A stretch of DNA of 64,000 bases from Saccharum officinarum (taxonomy: Eukaryota; Streptophyta; Magnoliopsida; Poales; Poaceae). Shown here piece after piece: positions 18,751 through 30,412 of this stretch (the first letter of the stretch is position 1; the number at the start of each line of letters is the position of its first letter). The notes under the pieces are model-generated. The model had not been told where the DNA came from, did no database searches, and was given only the letters and a program-made list of their open reading frames with translations. Both the position numbers and the translations under genes were made by a program. The DNA is taken from NCBI GenBank assembly GCA_020631735.1, contig CM036215.1, positions 17,634,346 through 17,698,345 of the forward strand. The letters run 5' to 3'.

Positions 18751-19457
18751 AGGCTCCCCTCCCTTTTTATTGAAAAGAAAATAAAGACAAGCTAAATTTA
18801 TGATGTTGTTGCTTCTTGCTATTTCTTTCTATTCTTGCTATGATTTTTAAATATATATTCATCTTTGCCACTTATTTGTCCCTGCTTTCACGCATGAGTT
18901 CCTGGTTGCGTATATCCATGCTCCTTGCTTTATATCCTCTAGCTAGAGCTAGAGGTTGTTTGTCATTAACCATATTTTTTTGTTATCTATTGACGCGGTT
19001 GCTTTGTTAAAGGAGTATCCAACAACTTTCTGGTACTTGTAGATATTACTTGTGCACTATGGATGATAACTCACATGATAAAGTGGGTGAGAGTATGTTA
19101 CTACCTAGATTCGTGCTATGGACCAGAGAGGTGCATGTTTAATACATGGTTTGAGGTGAAGCCGATTTTTGTGCAAACTACAAATACTCCTTAAAATATC
19201 TTTTTCTTACTCGAAACTGCCACAATGGATGTCTGTTTGTGGTGTAAAGGTGCACTTTTCTGTCATTGGTCTTATCTTTTCTAGCCAATTGAGGTGTAAA
19301 GGTATATTTTAAAAGGTTACCTTTTTATTGGCACTACTACAGTCTACACTAAATTTCTTCCTATAGTTTACAGTGCATCAACGATGGAAAAGGTGCACTT
19401 TTATATCATACGTTTTATATCTTTTCCAATAATTCAAAACGTAAATCTATGTCTTAA
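18751..19457. other. AT-rich region without a gene
   Basis: No coding or RNA gene is seen. An imperfect repeat of the type AAAGGTGCACTTTT occurs near 19245 and 19398, each followed by a similar TTATCTTTTC or TATCTTTTCC stretch. This suggests a decayed repeat of about 100-150 bp. Confidence 0.35.
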
Positions 19458-19486
19458 CTAGCATACCACCCGTGCTAATGGTACGA
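19458..19486 (-). other. Helitron-like 3' terminus
   Basis: On the minus strand the sequence forms a hairpin with stem TACCA/TGGTA and a TTAGCACGGG loop, then TG and CTAG followed by T. A short hairpin a few bases before a CTRR end followed by T is the hallmark of Helitron 3' ends, and the GCACGGG motif is common in grass Helitrons. The body would extend to higher coordinates, where gene fragments also lie on the minus strand. The 5' end was not identified. Confidence 0.5.
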
Positions 19487-19499
19487 CAACATTAGGGTT

Positions 19500-20600
19500 A
19501 GTCCAATTTTGGCCTCGGCGGTAAGCTGCTGGCAGTGATAGTCATAGCCATCACCGTCGGTATCTAAGACCGACTGGGGTGTACACTGCACCGCCGTATT
19601 GGCTTATCATGCGTCCGTGATAAGGTCCTTACTTCAGTTGCATTGGAGCACGACCCGCCTGTGTGGGTATGCACTAACACCGTCGCATGGCTTATGATCT
19701 GTCTGTGATCAGATCCTTATTCTGTCACATTGGAGCACGACCCGCCTGTGTCGAGGCAAACATCACTGTTGCTTCAGCGTATGAACCGTCTGGTCATAGG
19801 GCATGGTCACCATCGCGTTGCAGTATGATCCGCCCGTGATGATCCTTTAATCGGTGTCGGATTACTAAACGATGAGGCGGTGATACACTATTGACCCCTG
19901 CCGCATCAGACAAATAGAGGTGGTGATGGCCGTCTACTTCATCAACAGCGAGTGGTACGGCGGTGACGACAAAACAACCAATGACCCTTGCATCCGACGG
20001 TGATAGAATTGCATCTAATTTTCACAATATATTTACTAATTCAGCTAGGTCTTAATAACTTACTGAACACACACCATACATATATAATCATTACACATCA
20101 TTCATCATGTCCACAATGAAGAGTACTTGTTATAATAACAATGCTCGACACTAACATAACAACTGTGTCAACCGATGAATTAACACAAGCGGTATATAGA
20201 TAGCATAATAAAGGTTCTGCTCCCTACAGACTTACGTAACTAAAACGAGGTAGATGTGCTCCGCTCCTTCAGATTGGCACTCCTTGATCAGCTTGGCAAC
20301 CAATCACCATGGAACCCCTCTTCTTCCTCCAATAGCCATTGTAGGAAAATCGTTTAAAAGCACTGACACTCCAAAACCTGTATGATGCAAAGCTTTACTA
20401 CTCTGAATAAAATTGGACTATATATATAGAGTCAAAACAACTCCCTACCTGAACAAAGACATGTCCTAACAATAAAATATAGCATATGCATCTTTACTGC
20501 TCTGCTAATGACTCAATGAATAAAGGAACATAAGGTAGATAGTGAGGTCCATTCAAATAAATACTCCAGGTACTTCTAGGATAGCGGATGACCCAGACAG
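19500..20600. repeat. Degenerate subterminal repeats of a DNA transposon
   Basis: Units with GGAGCACGACCCGCCTGTGT recur at about 19644 and 19733. Related blocks of the type TATGATCCGTCCGTGAT follow to about 19850. The stretch about 19985-20190 is similar, in the same orientation, to about 32615-32750 (shared ACTAATTCAGCT, then ATTGAACACACAACAT-like words). The two flanks of the copia insertion therefore carry related repeat DNA. There is no gene. Confidence 0.5.
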
Positions 20601-20629
20601 GGAGGGCATGAACTTTTTTGCAGCTCATG

Positions 20630-21250
20630 TCATGTGCCATCAGTGTTCTGTCCTCCCCAACAAGGAAAATCAAATTTTATTCTAGGTGAACTGCGATCAC
20701 TCTGTAGTCCACATTGGCTTCCTTGGAACCGAGTCGAATATTGTCCAGTCTCAAGGATCCAGATTGAAAGGTCAGACCTATTGAAAATATTAGCAATACA
20801 TAGACACAACTGACCCTGATCCCCATGGATGGACATTGCAGGACCTGGTGGCCTAAGAATTTTTCTCCATGTCTTTCCCTCCATATCAACAGCAATTATC
20901 CGGGACACCTCCAGCATGTGCATAAAACCATTAAGAAACACAGTTCCTGAAATTTGCATACTAGAATATCCTCTCCCCATTCAAATTCTTTACACATCCA
21001 TGCTCTCGTTTTGGATGAGTAGATGCTAACAACTAACACCCTATGCGACCTTACCCACATTTCTACCACATGGAAGTGCGAGGAGATTGTGGGATCGAAC
21101 CCCAAGGGAGCTGAACCATAACAATGTTGTTATGCGGCAGTACCACTGATTTGCTAGTCACCGGATTGAAGACAACATAGCGAAGCCCAACGCACCAGTA
21201 GAGGAAGAGGCCTATGCAGCAATCTGAGATGAATAAATCCTAAACGAGGA
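20630..21250 (-). pseudogene. F-box-associated gene fragment
   Basis: Read on the minus strand from about 21250 down, the pieces follow the order of a grass F-box protein with an F-box-associated domain. First comes RYVVFNPVTSKSVVLP, then GFDPTISSHFHVVEMWV, VVSIYSSKTRAWM, FLNGFMHMLEV, and finally AVDMEGKTWRKILRPPG with QLCLCIANIFN. The reading moves between frames near 20960, where the two overlapping ORFs are offset by a non-multiple of three, so it is not functional. The N-terminal F-box itself was not found. F-box proteins are substrate receptors of SCF ubiquitin ligases. The fragment lies on the same strand as the Helitron-like terminus at 19458, which suggests capture by that element. 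Confidence 0.65.
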
Positions 21251-21835
21251 AGGGCAAGAAGGAAAAGGAGGGGTATTCATCAGTGAAGCTAGCGAATCAG
21301 CGTTTGCCTTTCTAGCTGCCATACATGAATCTGACAACAAACTGGGGTAGCTCCTTACGGTACTCGAATTTGGAGATGAGGCGGTATCAGGAGCGACACA
21401 CACTTGCAGCTGCACAAGGTGCGAGCGGTGAGGTGGCAGAGGATAAGGACCAAGACTTTGTCTGTGAGGATGTCTACTTTGTTCTTCTTGTTGGTGGCCT
21501 CCTCCTCTATCTTGACTAGAATGTGGTGGAGCGGGGCCGGTGATGGAAGCGGCGGCGCTGTTGCTTGAATCAGAGTAGGAGCGCCTGCAGGGATGTGCTC
21601 GTGAGCTCCTTAATGATCAGATGGAAGCTTGATTCATACTCAGATGAGATAAGAGGGGAATAAAAAGCCAAGAAACATGAATAAGGAAAGTGTGAGAAAG
21701 CATACCCTTGCCTTTAAATCTTGCGGAAGTGAGCTCGAGCGGCCACGATGGTGATGAGTACTAGCCTAGTCACCGGTGCATCTGTGCGGGCGTGCCGGTG
21801 AGGTGTACCGGCGCGGAACACTAGCTTGTCAGTGG
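21251..21835. other. Sequence between the F-box fragment and the copia insertion
   Basis: No gene is supported. The stretch includes GC-rich segments (21720-21830) and the left copy of the 5-bp target duplication AGTGG (21831-21835). Confidence 0.4.
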
Positions 21836-22416
21836 TGAAAGTCCTATGTTTGGTGTTGGTAATTAGTGACAATGCCTAAGTACTAATCCCATGCCTAAGT
21901 TGTATGTAGCATATGAGGATTAGTACACTCCAAGGTTGGTGGCAAGATGGACATGGTGATCATGATGGCCACACTTGGATTTGGACGCAACCCTACGTGA
22001 TCAAGGCAAAGGTATATGCTTAAGGGTTGTGTTTTAGTAACCAAGTCACCTAGTGGGTGTGGTTACATTATAGGATAGATAGCCGTACTATAAAGAGGGG
22101 AATGACGCGGCTATTGAACTCCTAAGTGCCTCTAGATGTGCATTTCATGATCATATGCATTTGGATAGAACTAATATCGCCTCGGAAAATGATTGTGAAA
22201 ATGCTAACACACTCACACATGACGAGATCACTTGGTGATGTTAGCACGTTTGCGACGGCGGTGGAGTTTAAGCGGTAGAGAGGGTTTGGGGTCATCTCTC
22301 CCTCCCGCCGAGCGTGCGAGCGCGGGATTCAGGCAATTTTGGGGAAATGAAATGCCTATTTTCCACTACGCCGGAAGTCGGAAAAAGAAACGGAGGCAAA
22401 CGGAGGTCACAGTGGT

Positions 22417-22800
22417 GACCGGACGCTGGACCGGACGCGGTCACTATTTGACCGGACGCGTCCGGTCAGTGTCCAGTGTCTGCGCGTTTTTCAGTTGTTT
22501 GATCGGACGCGAGGCGCGTCCGGTCACAGGCGACCGGACGCGTCCGGTCGTTCAGGGAGCTTACTGGACTCCAACCGGACGCGGGCACTGTGGCGTCCGG
22601 TCAGTTCTTCAGCGCGTCCGGTCGCTGGTTCGTTGTGCGCGGCTCAGGGTTGACCAGCGTGTCCGGTCAGTTACAGGACCGGTGCGTCCGGTCGTGACCG
22701 GCGCGTCCGGTCGTTGCGACCGGCGCGTCCGGTCGGTGCTTCGCGAAACTAGCCGTTGCGCGACCGGCGCGTCCGGTCAGTTGGACCGGCGCGTCCGGTC
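22417..22800. repeat. CGCG-palindrome array in U3
   Basis: About eleven copies of GTCCGGTC and several of its complement GACCGGAC are packed in 384 bp. The densest form is the perfect 16-bp palindrome ACCGGACGCGTCCGGT. The array ends about 55 bp upstream of the TATA box, where enhancer elements would be expected. The same array is at 30994-31377 in the 3' LTR and, more decayed, at about 61208-61590 in the solo LTR. Confidence 0.9.
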
Positions 22801-22854
22801 AACGCGACTTCGGCTGTTTCAAGTTTCTAACGGCTATATTCGAAGGGGTACGTC

Positions 22855-22862
22855 TATAAATA
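22855..22862 (+). promoter_or_regulatory. LTR TATA box
   Basis: TATAAATA follows the CGCG array by about 55 bp and is kept at the matching places in the 3' LTR (31432-31439) and in the solo LTR (61638-61645). Transcription of the element would start about 30 bp downstream. Confidence 0.7.
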
Positions 22863-23763
22863 CTCGTTGGACGGCTCAAGGCTCTCTCTCTCGAACATTT
22901 GACATACTTGTGAGCACTTTGAGCTAAGCAACTCCCCTCCCACTCATCTCTCTTGCTTCTTTGCATATTCGAAGTGAGATTGAGTGATCCAAGTGCATTT
23001 GCATTGTGAGATTGCATCTAGTTGGCACTTGGTGGTTGATTTGCTGCGGGATTCTTGTTTCTCTTGGTGGTTGCCGCCACCTAGACGGCTTGGAGCAGCT
23101 TGGAGGCGTTGGCAAGAGTTGGTGTTTGTTCTTGGCCACCTCCGGTGATTGTGAGGGGTTTGTGCCTACCTCGGCGAAGCGCCAAAGGCAACATTAGTAA
23201 ATTGCTTCGTGTCATTGCAACCTTTTGCCATTTGGTAGGTTCTTGTGGCGCCTTTTGAGAGGCTCGGTGTGTGACCGATTAGCCACCGAACCACGTGGTG
23301 AAGAGGGACACAACGGGGACTAGCGTGCCGGCAAGCACGTGAACCTCGGGATAAATCTTCGTGTCATCACTTTCATATTGTGATTGATTGATCCCGGTGT
23401 TCGGTTATCTTGGTATTCATCTCTTGATTATATTGATTGGTTGGCTCAATTTTTCGCCCCTCGGTGATACCCTCCTATCTCTCCCTTGTATTAATTTCTT
23501 AGTTATCTTTGCTAGCGAGTTATCTTTGCTAGAGTAGCTTATTTGTGTAGCTTGCTAGTTGTAGTTTCCTTCTTGGTTTGACTTGTGCGGTTGAGTGCAA
23601 ATACACTAGAATTGTGAATTGGTTAGGTGGCTTGCAAACACCCCGTAGGCTAAGCAAAACTCGTATCTCGCTATTTATATTATTGATAAACTTGTTTAGC
23701 TTGTCTTTGTAGAAATTTTTAATAGGCTATTCACCCCCCCTCTAGCCATCAAGACCTTTCAAG

Positions 23764-23776
23764 TGGTATCGGAGCC
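23764..23776 (+). other. Primer binding site (initiator tRNA-Met type)
   Basis: TGGTATCGGAGCC starts two bases after the 5' LTR. It matches the usual copia site TGGTATCAGAGC, complementary to the 3' end of initiator tRNA-Met, with one difference. Confidence 0.9.
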
Positions 23777-23815
23777 GTGTTCACCATTTGTAAGGCTTAA
23801 CAACCTCGGTGTAAG

Positions 23816-26005
23816 ATGGCTCAAGTTATGTTCAATCATATTAATGGCAAGCCTCCATTCTTTGATGGCGTCTCTTCCTTGGATCATTGGAAAAGGAAGA
23901 TGAAGCAATATCTAGGCAATATACATGAGAAGGTTTGGGATGTGACCAAAGAAGGATACGTCATTCTTGATGAGGAAAACCTCACTCCCAATGACCGCAT
24001 CAACAAACAATGCAATACGGCGGCACTTGACACAATCTATCGTGCCATTGATGATAAAGTATTTGAGCAAATCAAAGATCTTGAAAAGGCAAATGAACTT
24101 TGGATAAGGCTTGAAGAAACATATGAAGGCACTTCAACGGTAAAAAGTGCCAAACTATATATGCTCAAGGACAAGTTCTCCACATTCAAGATGAAGGATG
24201 ATGAATCCATCCCGGAGATGTTCTATAGGCTCTAAGTCATTGTCAATGATCTCAAGGGGCTTGGGGAGAAGGTTGAGGACAAGGACTTCTCACACAAGTT
24301 CTTGATGTGCTTACCCAAGAAGTTTGCCACCTTGAGAAGAATGATCTTTAGAGAGGGATTGGACAAGGTCAAACCAACCAATGTGCTTGGAGATATAATG
24401 ACCGATGCCCAATACAATGATGATGAAGATGAGGTAGAAGAGAAGAAGGAAACCAAGGTCAAGCAAGAGAAGCCCATTGCATTCAAGGCTTCATCCTCTA
24501 AGGGCAAGAGCAAGGTAGAAAGTGATGATGATGATCCATTTGATGATGAGACCATGGCCCTCCTTGTGCACAAGATGGGAAGGTTCATGAAGAAGAAAGG
24601 ATATGGGGCAAGGAAGAGGAGAGACACTATAAAGGCAAAGACCCTTTGCTACAATTGCAATAGCCCCGATCACATAGTGGCGGATTGCCCCTATGAAGAT
24701 AAGAGATTTCATAATGGGGACTTGAAGCTCAAGAAGAACAAGAAGGATAAGAAAGAGAATGAGAAGAAAGCAAAGAAGAGCTTCACTTTCAACAAGAAGA
24801 AGAAGGGTGGTGGTTATGTAGTCACTTGGGATAGTGACAACTCCGATAGTGATGATGATGAAAGCTCTAGTGATGATGAGAGGATCACTCGGCGAGCCAT
24901 TGCAAACATCGCCCTCTCCAACAAGCCATCCATCTTCGACACTTCGTCAACATGCCTTATGGCCAAGCCTACAAAGGTAAAATATGATGATAGTGATGAT
25001 GATTCTTGTGCTAGTAATGATTGTAGGAGCGATGATGAGGAGGATGAGGACTACTCCAAGGATGATCTATTAGGCATAATAGATCAAATGAGCAAGGGCT
25101 ACAAGAGGACAACCAAGAAATACAAAATCTTGGAACAAGAGCTCATTGCCAAGAGCAATGAAAATGATGCCTTGATGGAGGAGCTTGTTGCTCTCAAAAA
25201 GAGTAAGGAGTGCAAAGGAATTGAACAAGAGCTCAAAGCTCTTAGGAAATCCTTTGATGAGCTAGAGGCTTCTCGTGAGTGTCTAAAGGAAGACCACGAG
25301 GATCTTGAAATTGCTCACACTAGGCTTAAGGAAGCCCACTCCACTCTACTTGAGCTCATCAAGGAAAAGGACCTTAAGTTGGAGAAGTTCATGAAGGAAG
25401 CTAAGGAGGAGCAAGTGATTGTCACTTGTGATATTGGACTAACATGTGATATTATTGATGATTCTTTATTTGTTAGTCCTACTAATGCTTCATGTAGCTC
25501 ATCATCATCCACCACAACCAACTCTACCTCAACTACTAGTGATTCATCACTTGTGGTTGAGACTCTCAAGAGAGAGGTGGATGATCTCACCCGCGCATTA
25601 GGCAACGCCTATGGTGGGGATGCCCGCTTGCTAAAATACTTGGGTAGCCAAAGGTTCTCTCTTAACAAAGAGGGATTAGGCTATACTCCCAAGAAGGGCA
25701 AGGCGGCCTTTGCTACTCCAAAGCCTCGCTTTGTGAAGGGCAATGGTCGTTATTGCAATAGATGCAAGCAAATTGGGCATCTAGAGATTAAATGCAATAA
25801 AATAAACAAGAACAAGAAAAATGCTAATGTACCTTACATTCCTTTTGATTCTTGTTATGTACTTACCAAGGGTGAGAAAGGTGTGCATGCTAGGTTTGTT
25901 GGTACACCAATTGTGGGCCCTAAGAAGAAGGCCATTTGGGTACCAAAGAGCTTAGTGACTAACCTCCAAGGACCCAAGCAAGTATGGGTACCTAAGAAAC
26001 ATTAA
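23816..26005 (+). CDS. copia gag with an in-frame stop
   Basis: This is the capsid and nucleocapsid protein of the element. ATG is at 23816; the N-terminal part carries FFDGVSSLDHWKRKMKQYL and ELWIRLEETYEG, typical of copia gag. A TAA at 24233-24235 cuts the frame, which then stays open in the same phase to TAA at 26003-26005. Total length would be about 729 codons. A first CCHC zinc knuckle (CYNCNSPDHIVADC) lies at 24647-24688 and a second (CNRCKQIGHLEIKC) at 25754-25795. Between them come an acidic, serine-rich stretch and a long coiled coil (about 25070-25420). The long coiled-coil gag is a feature of the SIRE/Maximus lineage. The stop makes this copy dependent on other copies or on readthrough. 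Confidence 0.88.
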
Positions 26006-26017
26006 ATTATTTTGTAG

Positions 26018-29000
26018 GTTAATTACAAGGCCGGAGGAAGGCATTGGGTGCTTGATAGTGGGTGCTCTCAACATATGACCGGTGATTCAAGAATGTTCAA
26101 CTCTCTCAAATCAAATGATAGTGGCATTGATAGTATCACATTTGGTGACAATAGCAAGGGTGATGTAAAGGCTCTTGGAAGGATTGCAATCTCAAATGAT
26201 CATAGCATCTCCAATGTGCTACTAGTTGAAAAGCTCAATTTCAACTTGTTGTCGGTTGCTCAATTATGTGATCTCGGTTTCAAGTGCATATTTGGTGTTG
26301 ATGATGTGGAGATAGTTAGTGTTGATGGCTCTAACTTGATCTTCAAAGGCTTTAGATATGAGAATCTATACTTGGTTGATTTCAATGCTAGTGACACTCA
26401 ACTTTCAACATGCTTGCTCACCAAATCAAGTATGGGTTGGTTATGGCATAGAAGACTTGGTCATGTTGGCATGAAGCAATTGAACAAGTTAGTGAAGCAT
26501 GACTTAGTTAGAGGCTTGAAGGATGTCACATTTGAGAAGGATAAGTTATGTAGTGCATGTCAAGCCGGAAAGCAAGTAGGCAACACTCATCCATTGAAGA
26601 GCATTATGAGTACTTCCAAGGCATTTGAGTTGTTGCACATGGATCTATTTGGGCCAACTACATACACAAGCATTGGTGGCAACAAGTATGGTTTTATGAT
26701 TGTGGATGATTTCACTAGATACACATGGGTATTCTTTCTTGTGGACAAGAGTGATGTATTTGACATATTCAAGAAGTTCATCAAGAGAGTGCAAAATGAG
26801 TTTGAGACCACAATCAAGAAAGTAAGAAGTGACAATGGAAGTGAGTTTAGAAACACAAGAGTTGATGAGCTATGTGAGGAGCTTGGAATCAAGCATCAAT
26901 TCTCGGCCAAGTATACACCTCAATCAAATGGCCTAGTTGAAAGGAAGAATAGAACCTTAATTGATATGGCAAGATCAATGTTGAATGAGTATAATGTAAG
27001 TCATTCATTTTGGGCCGAAGCAATCAACACGGCTTGCTTCTATAGCAACCGCCTCTATTGCCACAAGTTTCTAGAGAAGACACCATATGAGATCTTAAAT
27101 GGAAGAAAGCCCAACATTGCATACTTTCGGGTATTTGGTTGTAAATGCTACATCTTGAAGAAGGGCACTAGATTGAGCAAGTTTGAGAAGAAATGTGATG
27201 AAGGATTTCTACTTGGTTACTCAACTACTAGCAAAGCTTATAGAGTTTGGAATTTGGCTAGTGGTTTACTTGAAGAAGTGCATGATGTTGAGTTTGATGA
27301 AACAAATGGCTCTCAAGATGAAGAAGATAACTTGGATGATGTGAGAGGAACTCAATTGAGTAATGCTATGAAAGAAATGGATATTGGTGATATTAGACCA
27401 AAGCAAGTTATTAATGTAGATGACAACAAAGATCAAGTGCTCCAAAGTCCAATCACTCAAGCTAGTGGTTCTCTAATGCAAAATCAAGCTAGTACATCAT
27501 CTCAAGTGCAACAAGATCAACAAGTAGCTAGTTCATCATCTCCAACTCATGATCAACATCAACATCCAAGCAATCAAGTCCAAGTGCTTCAACCAACTAA
27601 CATTGCAAGAGACCATCCATTGGATTCCATCATTGGTGACATACAAAGAGGAGTTCAAACTAGATCAAGATTGACATCATTTTGTGCTCACTCTTCTTTT
27701 GTGTCAATGGAAGAACCCAAGGACATTGATAAAGCATTGAGAGATCCGGATTGGGTAAATGCAATGCATGAAGAGCTCAACAACTTCAAGAGAAATGAAG
27801 TATGGGAACTAGTTGAAAGGCCTAAGGATCACAATGTCATTGGAACAAGATGGGTCTTTCGCAACAAGCAAGATCAAGATGGGATAGTAGTAAGGAACAA
27901 AGCAAGACTAGTGGCTCAAGGTTACACACAAATAGAGGGTCTTGACTTTGGTGAAACTTATGCCCCGGTTGCAAGATTGGAAGCAATTAGGATCTTACTT
28001 GCCTATGCTTGTGCTCACAATATCAAGCTATATCAAATGGATGTAAAGAGTGCATTTCTCAATGGGTACATTCAAGAGGAGGTGTATGTGGAGCAACCTC
28101 CCGGTTTTGAAGATGACAAGAAACCCAATCATGTATACAAGTTAAGGAAGGCTTTGTATGGATTAAAGCAAGCACCTAGAGCATGGTATGAAAGACTGAG
28201 GGACTTCTTGCTATCCAAAGGATTTGTCATGGGCAAAGTTGATACAACACTATTCACCAAGAAGATTGGGAAAGACTTATTTGTATTGCAAATATATGTT
28301 GATGATATCATATTCGGTTCAACCAATCAAGATTATTGTGATGAGTTTGGGAAAATGATGGCAAAGGAATTTGAAATGTCAATGATTGGTGAACTTAGTT
28401 TCTTTCTTGGACTTCAAATCAAACAAATGAAAGAAGGTACATTTGTGAGCCAAACTAAGTACATCAAAGATATGCTCAAGAAGTTTGGCATGGAAGATGC
28501 AAAGAGTATTACAACCCCAATGGGCACTAGTGGAAGTTTGGATAGTGACAAGAGTGGCAATATGGTGGATCAAAAGCTATATAGATCGATGATTGGTAGT
28601 CTACTCTATGTGACGGCATCAAGGCCCGATGTGATGTTTAGTGTATGCATGTGTGCAAGATTTCAAGCCTCACCAAGAGAAAGTCATTTGAAGGCAACAA
28701 AGAGAATATTGAGGTACTTAAAGCATACACAAGATGTTGGATTATGGTATCCCAAAGGTGCAAGCTTTGAGCTAGTTGGATATTCGGATTCTGACTATGC
28801 CGGTGATAAAGTGGAGAGAAAGAGCACTTCCGGGACATGTCAATTGTTGGGAAGATCACTTGTCTCATGGTCATCCAAGAAGCAAAATAGTATTGCACTA
28901 TCTACCGCCGAGGCCGAATACATCGCCGCGGGTAGTTGTTGTGCACAAATCTTGTGGATGAAGGCAACATTGAAGGATTTTGGAATCAATTTCAAGAATG

Positions 29001-29248
29001 TGCCATTGCTATGTGATAATGAAAGTGCCATGAAGCTAACCAACAATCCGGTTCAACATCAAAGAACAAAGCATATTGATGTTCGCCATCACTTTATTAG
29101 AGATCATCAACAAAAGGGTGACATTGCTATTGAGAGTGTGGGCACCGAAGATCAATTAGCCGATCTATTCACCAAGCCACTTGATGAGAAGAGATTTCAC
29201 AAGCTAAAGAATGAGTTGAACATACTTGACTTCTCCAACATGAGTTGA
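26018..29248 (+). CDS. copia pol polyprotein (PR-IN-RT-RH), intact
   Basis: Pol is open from 26018 to TGA at 29246-29248, in the same frame as gag. It is separated from gag by TAA (26003) and TAG (26015). There is no ATG near the start, so a fusion by readthrough or splicing is expected. Domains in order: aspartic protease with [12 protein letters not shown] (DSG at 26054); pre-integrase HHCC zinc motif (HRRLGH to CSACQAGK, about 26450-26580); integrase core with [16 protein letters not shown] and NGLVERKNR; reverse transcriptase with [12 protein letters not shown] and YVDD at 28295-28306; RNase H with [17 protein letters not shown] and DNESA. The closing segment is [12 protein letters not shown]. 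All catalytic residues I could check are present. Confidence 0.95.
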   Translation, partial: VNYKAGGRHWVLDSGCSQHMTGDSRMFNSLKSNDSGIDSITFGDNSKGDVKALGRIAISNDHSISNVLLVEKLNFNLLSVAQLCDLGFKCIFGVDDVEIVSVDGSNLIFKGFRYENLYLVDFNASDTQLSTCLLTKSSMGWLWHRRLGHVGMKQLNKLVKHDLVRGLKDVTFEKDKLCSACQAGKQVGNTHPLKSIMSTSKAFELLHMDLFGPTTYTSIGGNKYGFMIVDDFTRYTWVFFLVDKSDVFDIFKKFIKRVQNEFETTIKKVRSDNGSEFRNTRVDELCEELGIKHQFSAKYTPQSNGLVERKNRTLIDMARSMLNEYNVSHSFWAEAINTACFYSNRLYCHKFLEKTPYEILNGRKPNIAYFRVFGCKCYILKKGTRLSKFEKKCDEGFLLGYSTTSKAYRVWNLASGLLEEVHDVEFDETNGSQDEEDNLDDVRGTQLSNAMKEMDIGDIRPKQVINVDDNKDQVLQSPITQASGSLMQNQASTSSQVQQDQQVASSSSPTHDQHQHPSNQVQVLQPTNIARDHPLDSIIGDIQRGVQTRSRLTSFCAHSSFVSMEEPKDIDKALRDPDWVNAMHEELNNFKRNEVWELVERPKDHNVIGTRWVFRNKQDQDGIVVRNKARLVAQGYTQIEGLDFGETYAPVARLEAIRILLAYACAHNIKLYQMDVKSAFLNGYIQEEVYVEQPPGFEDDKKPNHVYKLRKALYGLKQAPRAWYERLRDFLLSKGFVMGKVDTTLFTKKIGKDLFVLQIYVDDIIFGSTNQDYCDEFGKMMAKEFEMSMIGELSFFLGLQIKQMKEGTFVSQTKYIKDMLKKFGMEDAKSITTPMGTSGSLDSDKSGNMVDQKLYRSMIGSLLYVTASRPDVMFSVCMCARFQASPRESHLKATKRILRYLKHTQDVGLWYPKGASFELVGYSDSDYAGDKVERKSTSGTCQLLGRSLVSWSSKKQNSIALSTAEAEYIAAGSCCAQILWMKATLKDFGINFKNVPLLCDNESAMKLTNNPVQHQRTKHIDVRHHFIRDHQQKGDIAIESVGTEDQLADLFTKPLDEKRFHKLKNELNILDFSNMS

Positions 29249-30412
29249 TGCACCCCATATATGACATGCCTCTCCTTCGAGCCCCAAGGTACAATTGGTT
29301 GACATGTCATCCATTCTATACTAAGGACATGTTTAGTGCATCTAGTCATGATTTCTTATGTTCTAGGATCATTCATGAAAATTAAATAAATTTGAAGTTT
29401 ATATGGTGCCACTATTGTTTCCATGACTTGTATGATCTAGTGGTAGCATCTAACTTGTTTAAGTAGCTTGTGATCCTAAGTATTTAATCTAGAAAACTTG
29501 TCTAAATATTTGCTTCAACATGGTGCATGATAACCCTTCTAGTGAGGTGTGAAGAAGCTTGCCCTTGGATCAAACCGAAGTATTTTATTTATGCAAGCAA
29601 TCTAGGTTGAATCATAAACTTGATCCTCACCCCATATTTCAACATGATAATCTATCTAAAGTTTGCTCCTTGTGGTTAATTGGTGCCAAAGGGGGAGAAA
29701 ATATTGTTCACAAAGATAGAACTCAAAGGGGAAGAAAATGTTGTGGGGGAGAAAATGTTGTTCACAAAGATAGAACAAAGGGGAGAATTGATAAAAGAAG
29801 GGGATCAACTAAAATTTTGAGCACACAAGTAGGGGGAGCAAGCTCTTAAACATGAATGTTGCATTTCTATGTGCACTTCATATGTATGATGCATAGTTAT
29901 GCATTTCGTTTTCTCCGATACATTGCTTGTGTAGTGACTTGCTAGTATAATTTGAATGATGCATTGTGGTACTAGCATGAATAGGAAGTAGTTAGATTTT
30001 TGTTGCTTCATGTTTTTCAAAGTGGTACTAGAACCTTGCTTATAATGTTGATCTCACGAGGTTTTTAGTTATATTTATGCTTTTCCAAGTGGAATCTAAC
30101 TACACAAGGTGCTAAGATGGTGTTTATCGCTACTCCGATGGTATCACGCTTCAAAGGTCTATAATCTAAAACACTTAGCACCTATTGGTAGACAATGCTC
30201 CTAATCTTTCCTATCTAACATGTATGCTTCCAAAATCCAAACATATAGCATACATGTAGGGGGAGCCATTGCTATCAATTTGAATTCATGATCACATGTC
30301 CATAATTCTTACACATGGTAATATACTTGGACAATGTGACATGGGTTCAATCAAAATTTTATTATAACATCTTTGTGAAAGGGTTGTCACCAATTACCAA
30401 CAAGGGGGAGAT
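29249..30412 (+). other. copia 3' non-coding region and polypurine tract
   Basis: No long ORF is present, so there is no env-like gene. Short G-rich motifs recur: GGGGGAGAAAATATTGTTC near 29692, GGGGGAGAAAATGTTGTTC near 29745, and GTAGGGGGAGC near 29830 and again near 30257. The functional polypurine tract (CAAGGGGGAGAT, 30401-30412) directly precedes the 3' LTR. Confidence 0.85.

Larger units (their letters stand above)
21836..23761 (+). repeat. 5' LTR of the copia element
   Basis: The LTR is 1926 bp, from TGAAAGTCC to CCTTTCA. U3 has a dense array of CGCG-centred palindromes (22417-22800), then a TATA box (TATAAATA, 22855-22862). A 231-codon ORF across the array is a by-product of its GC richness and is not called. 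Confidence 0.95.

Noticed and set aside
22232..22927. 231-codon ORF on the plus strand, repeated at 30809-31504
   Set aside because: It lies in the LTR across the CGCG array. Its arginine/valine-rich repetitive wording comes from the GTCCGGTC repeats. The same ORF in both LTRs reflects their identity, not coding selection.
29559..29849. 96-codon ORF after copia pol as an env-like gene
   Set aside because: It has no membrane segment or known motif and spans the repeated polypurine-like motifs. SIRE-type elements can carry env-like ORFs, but this one does not look like one.
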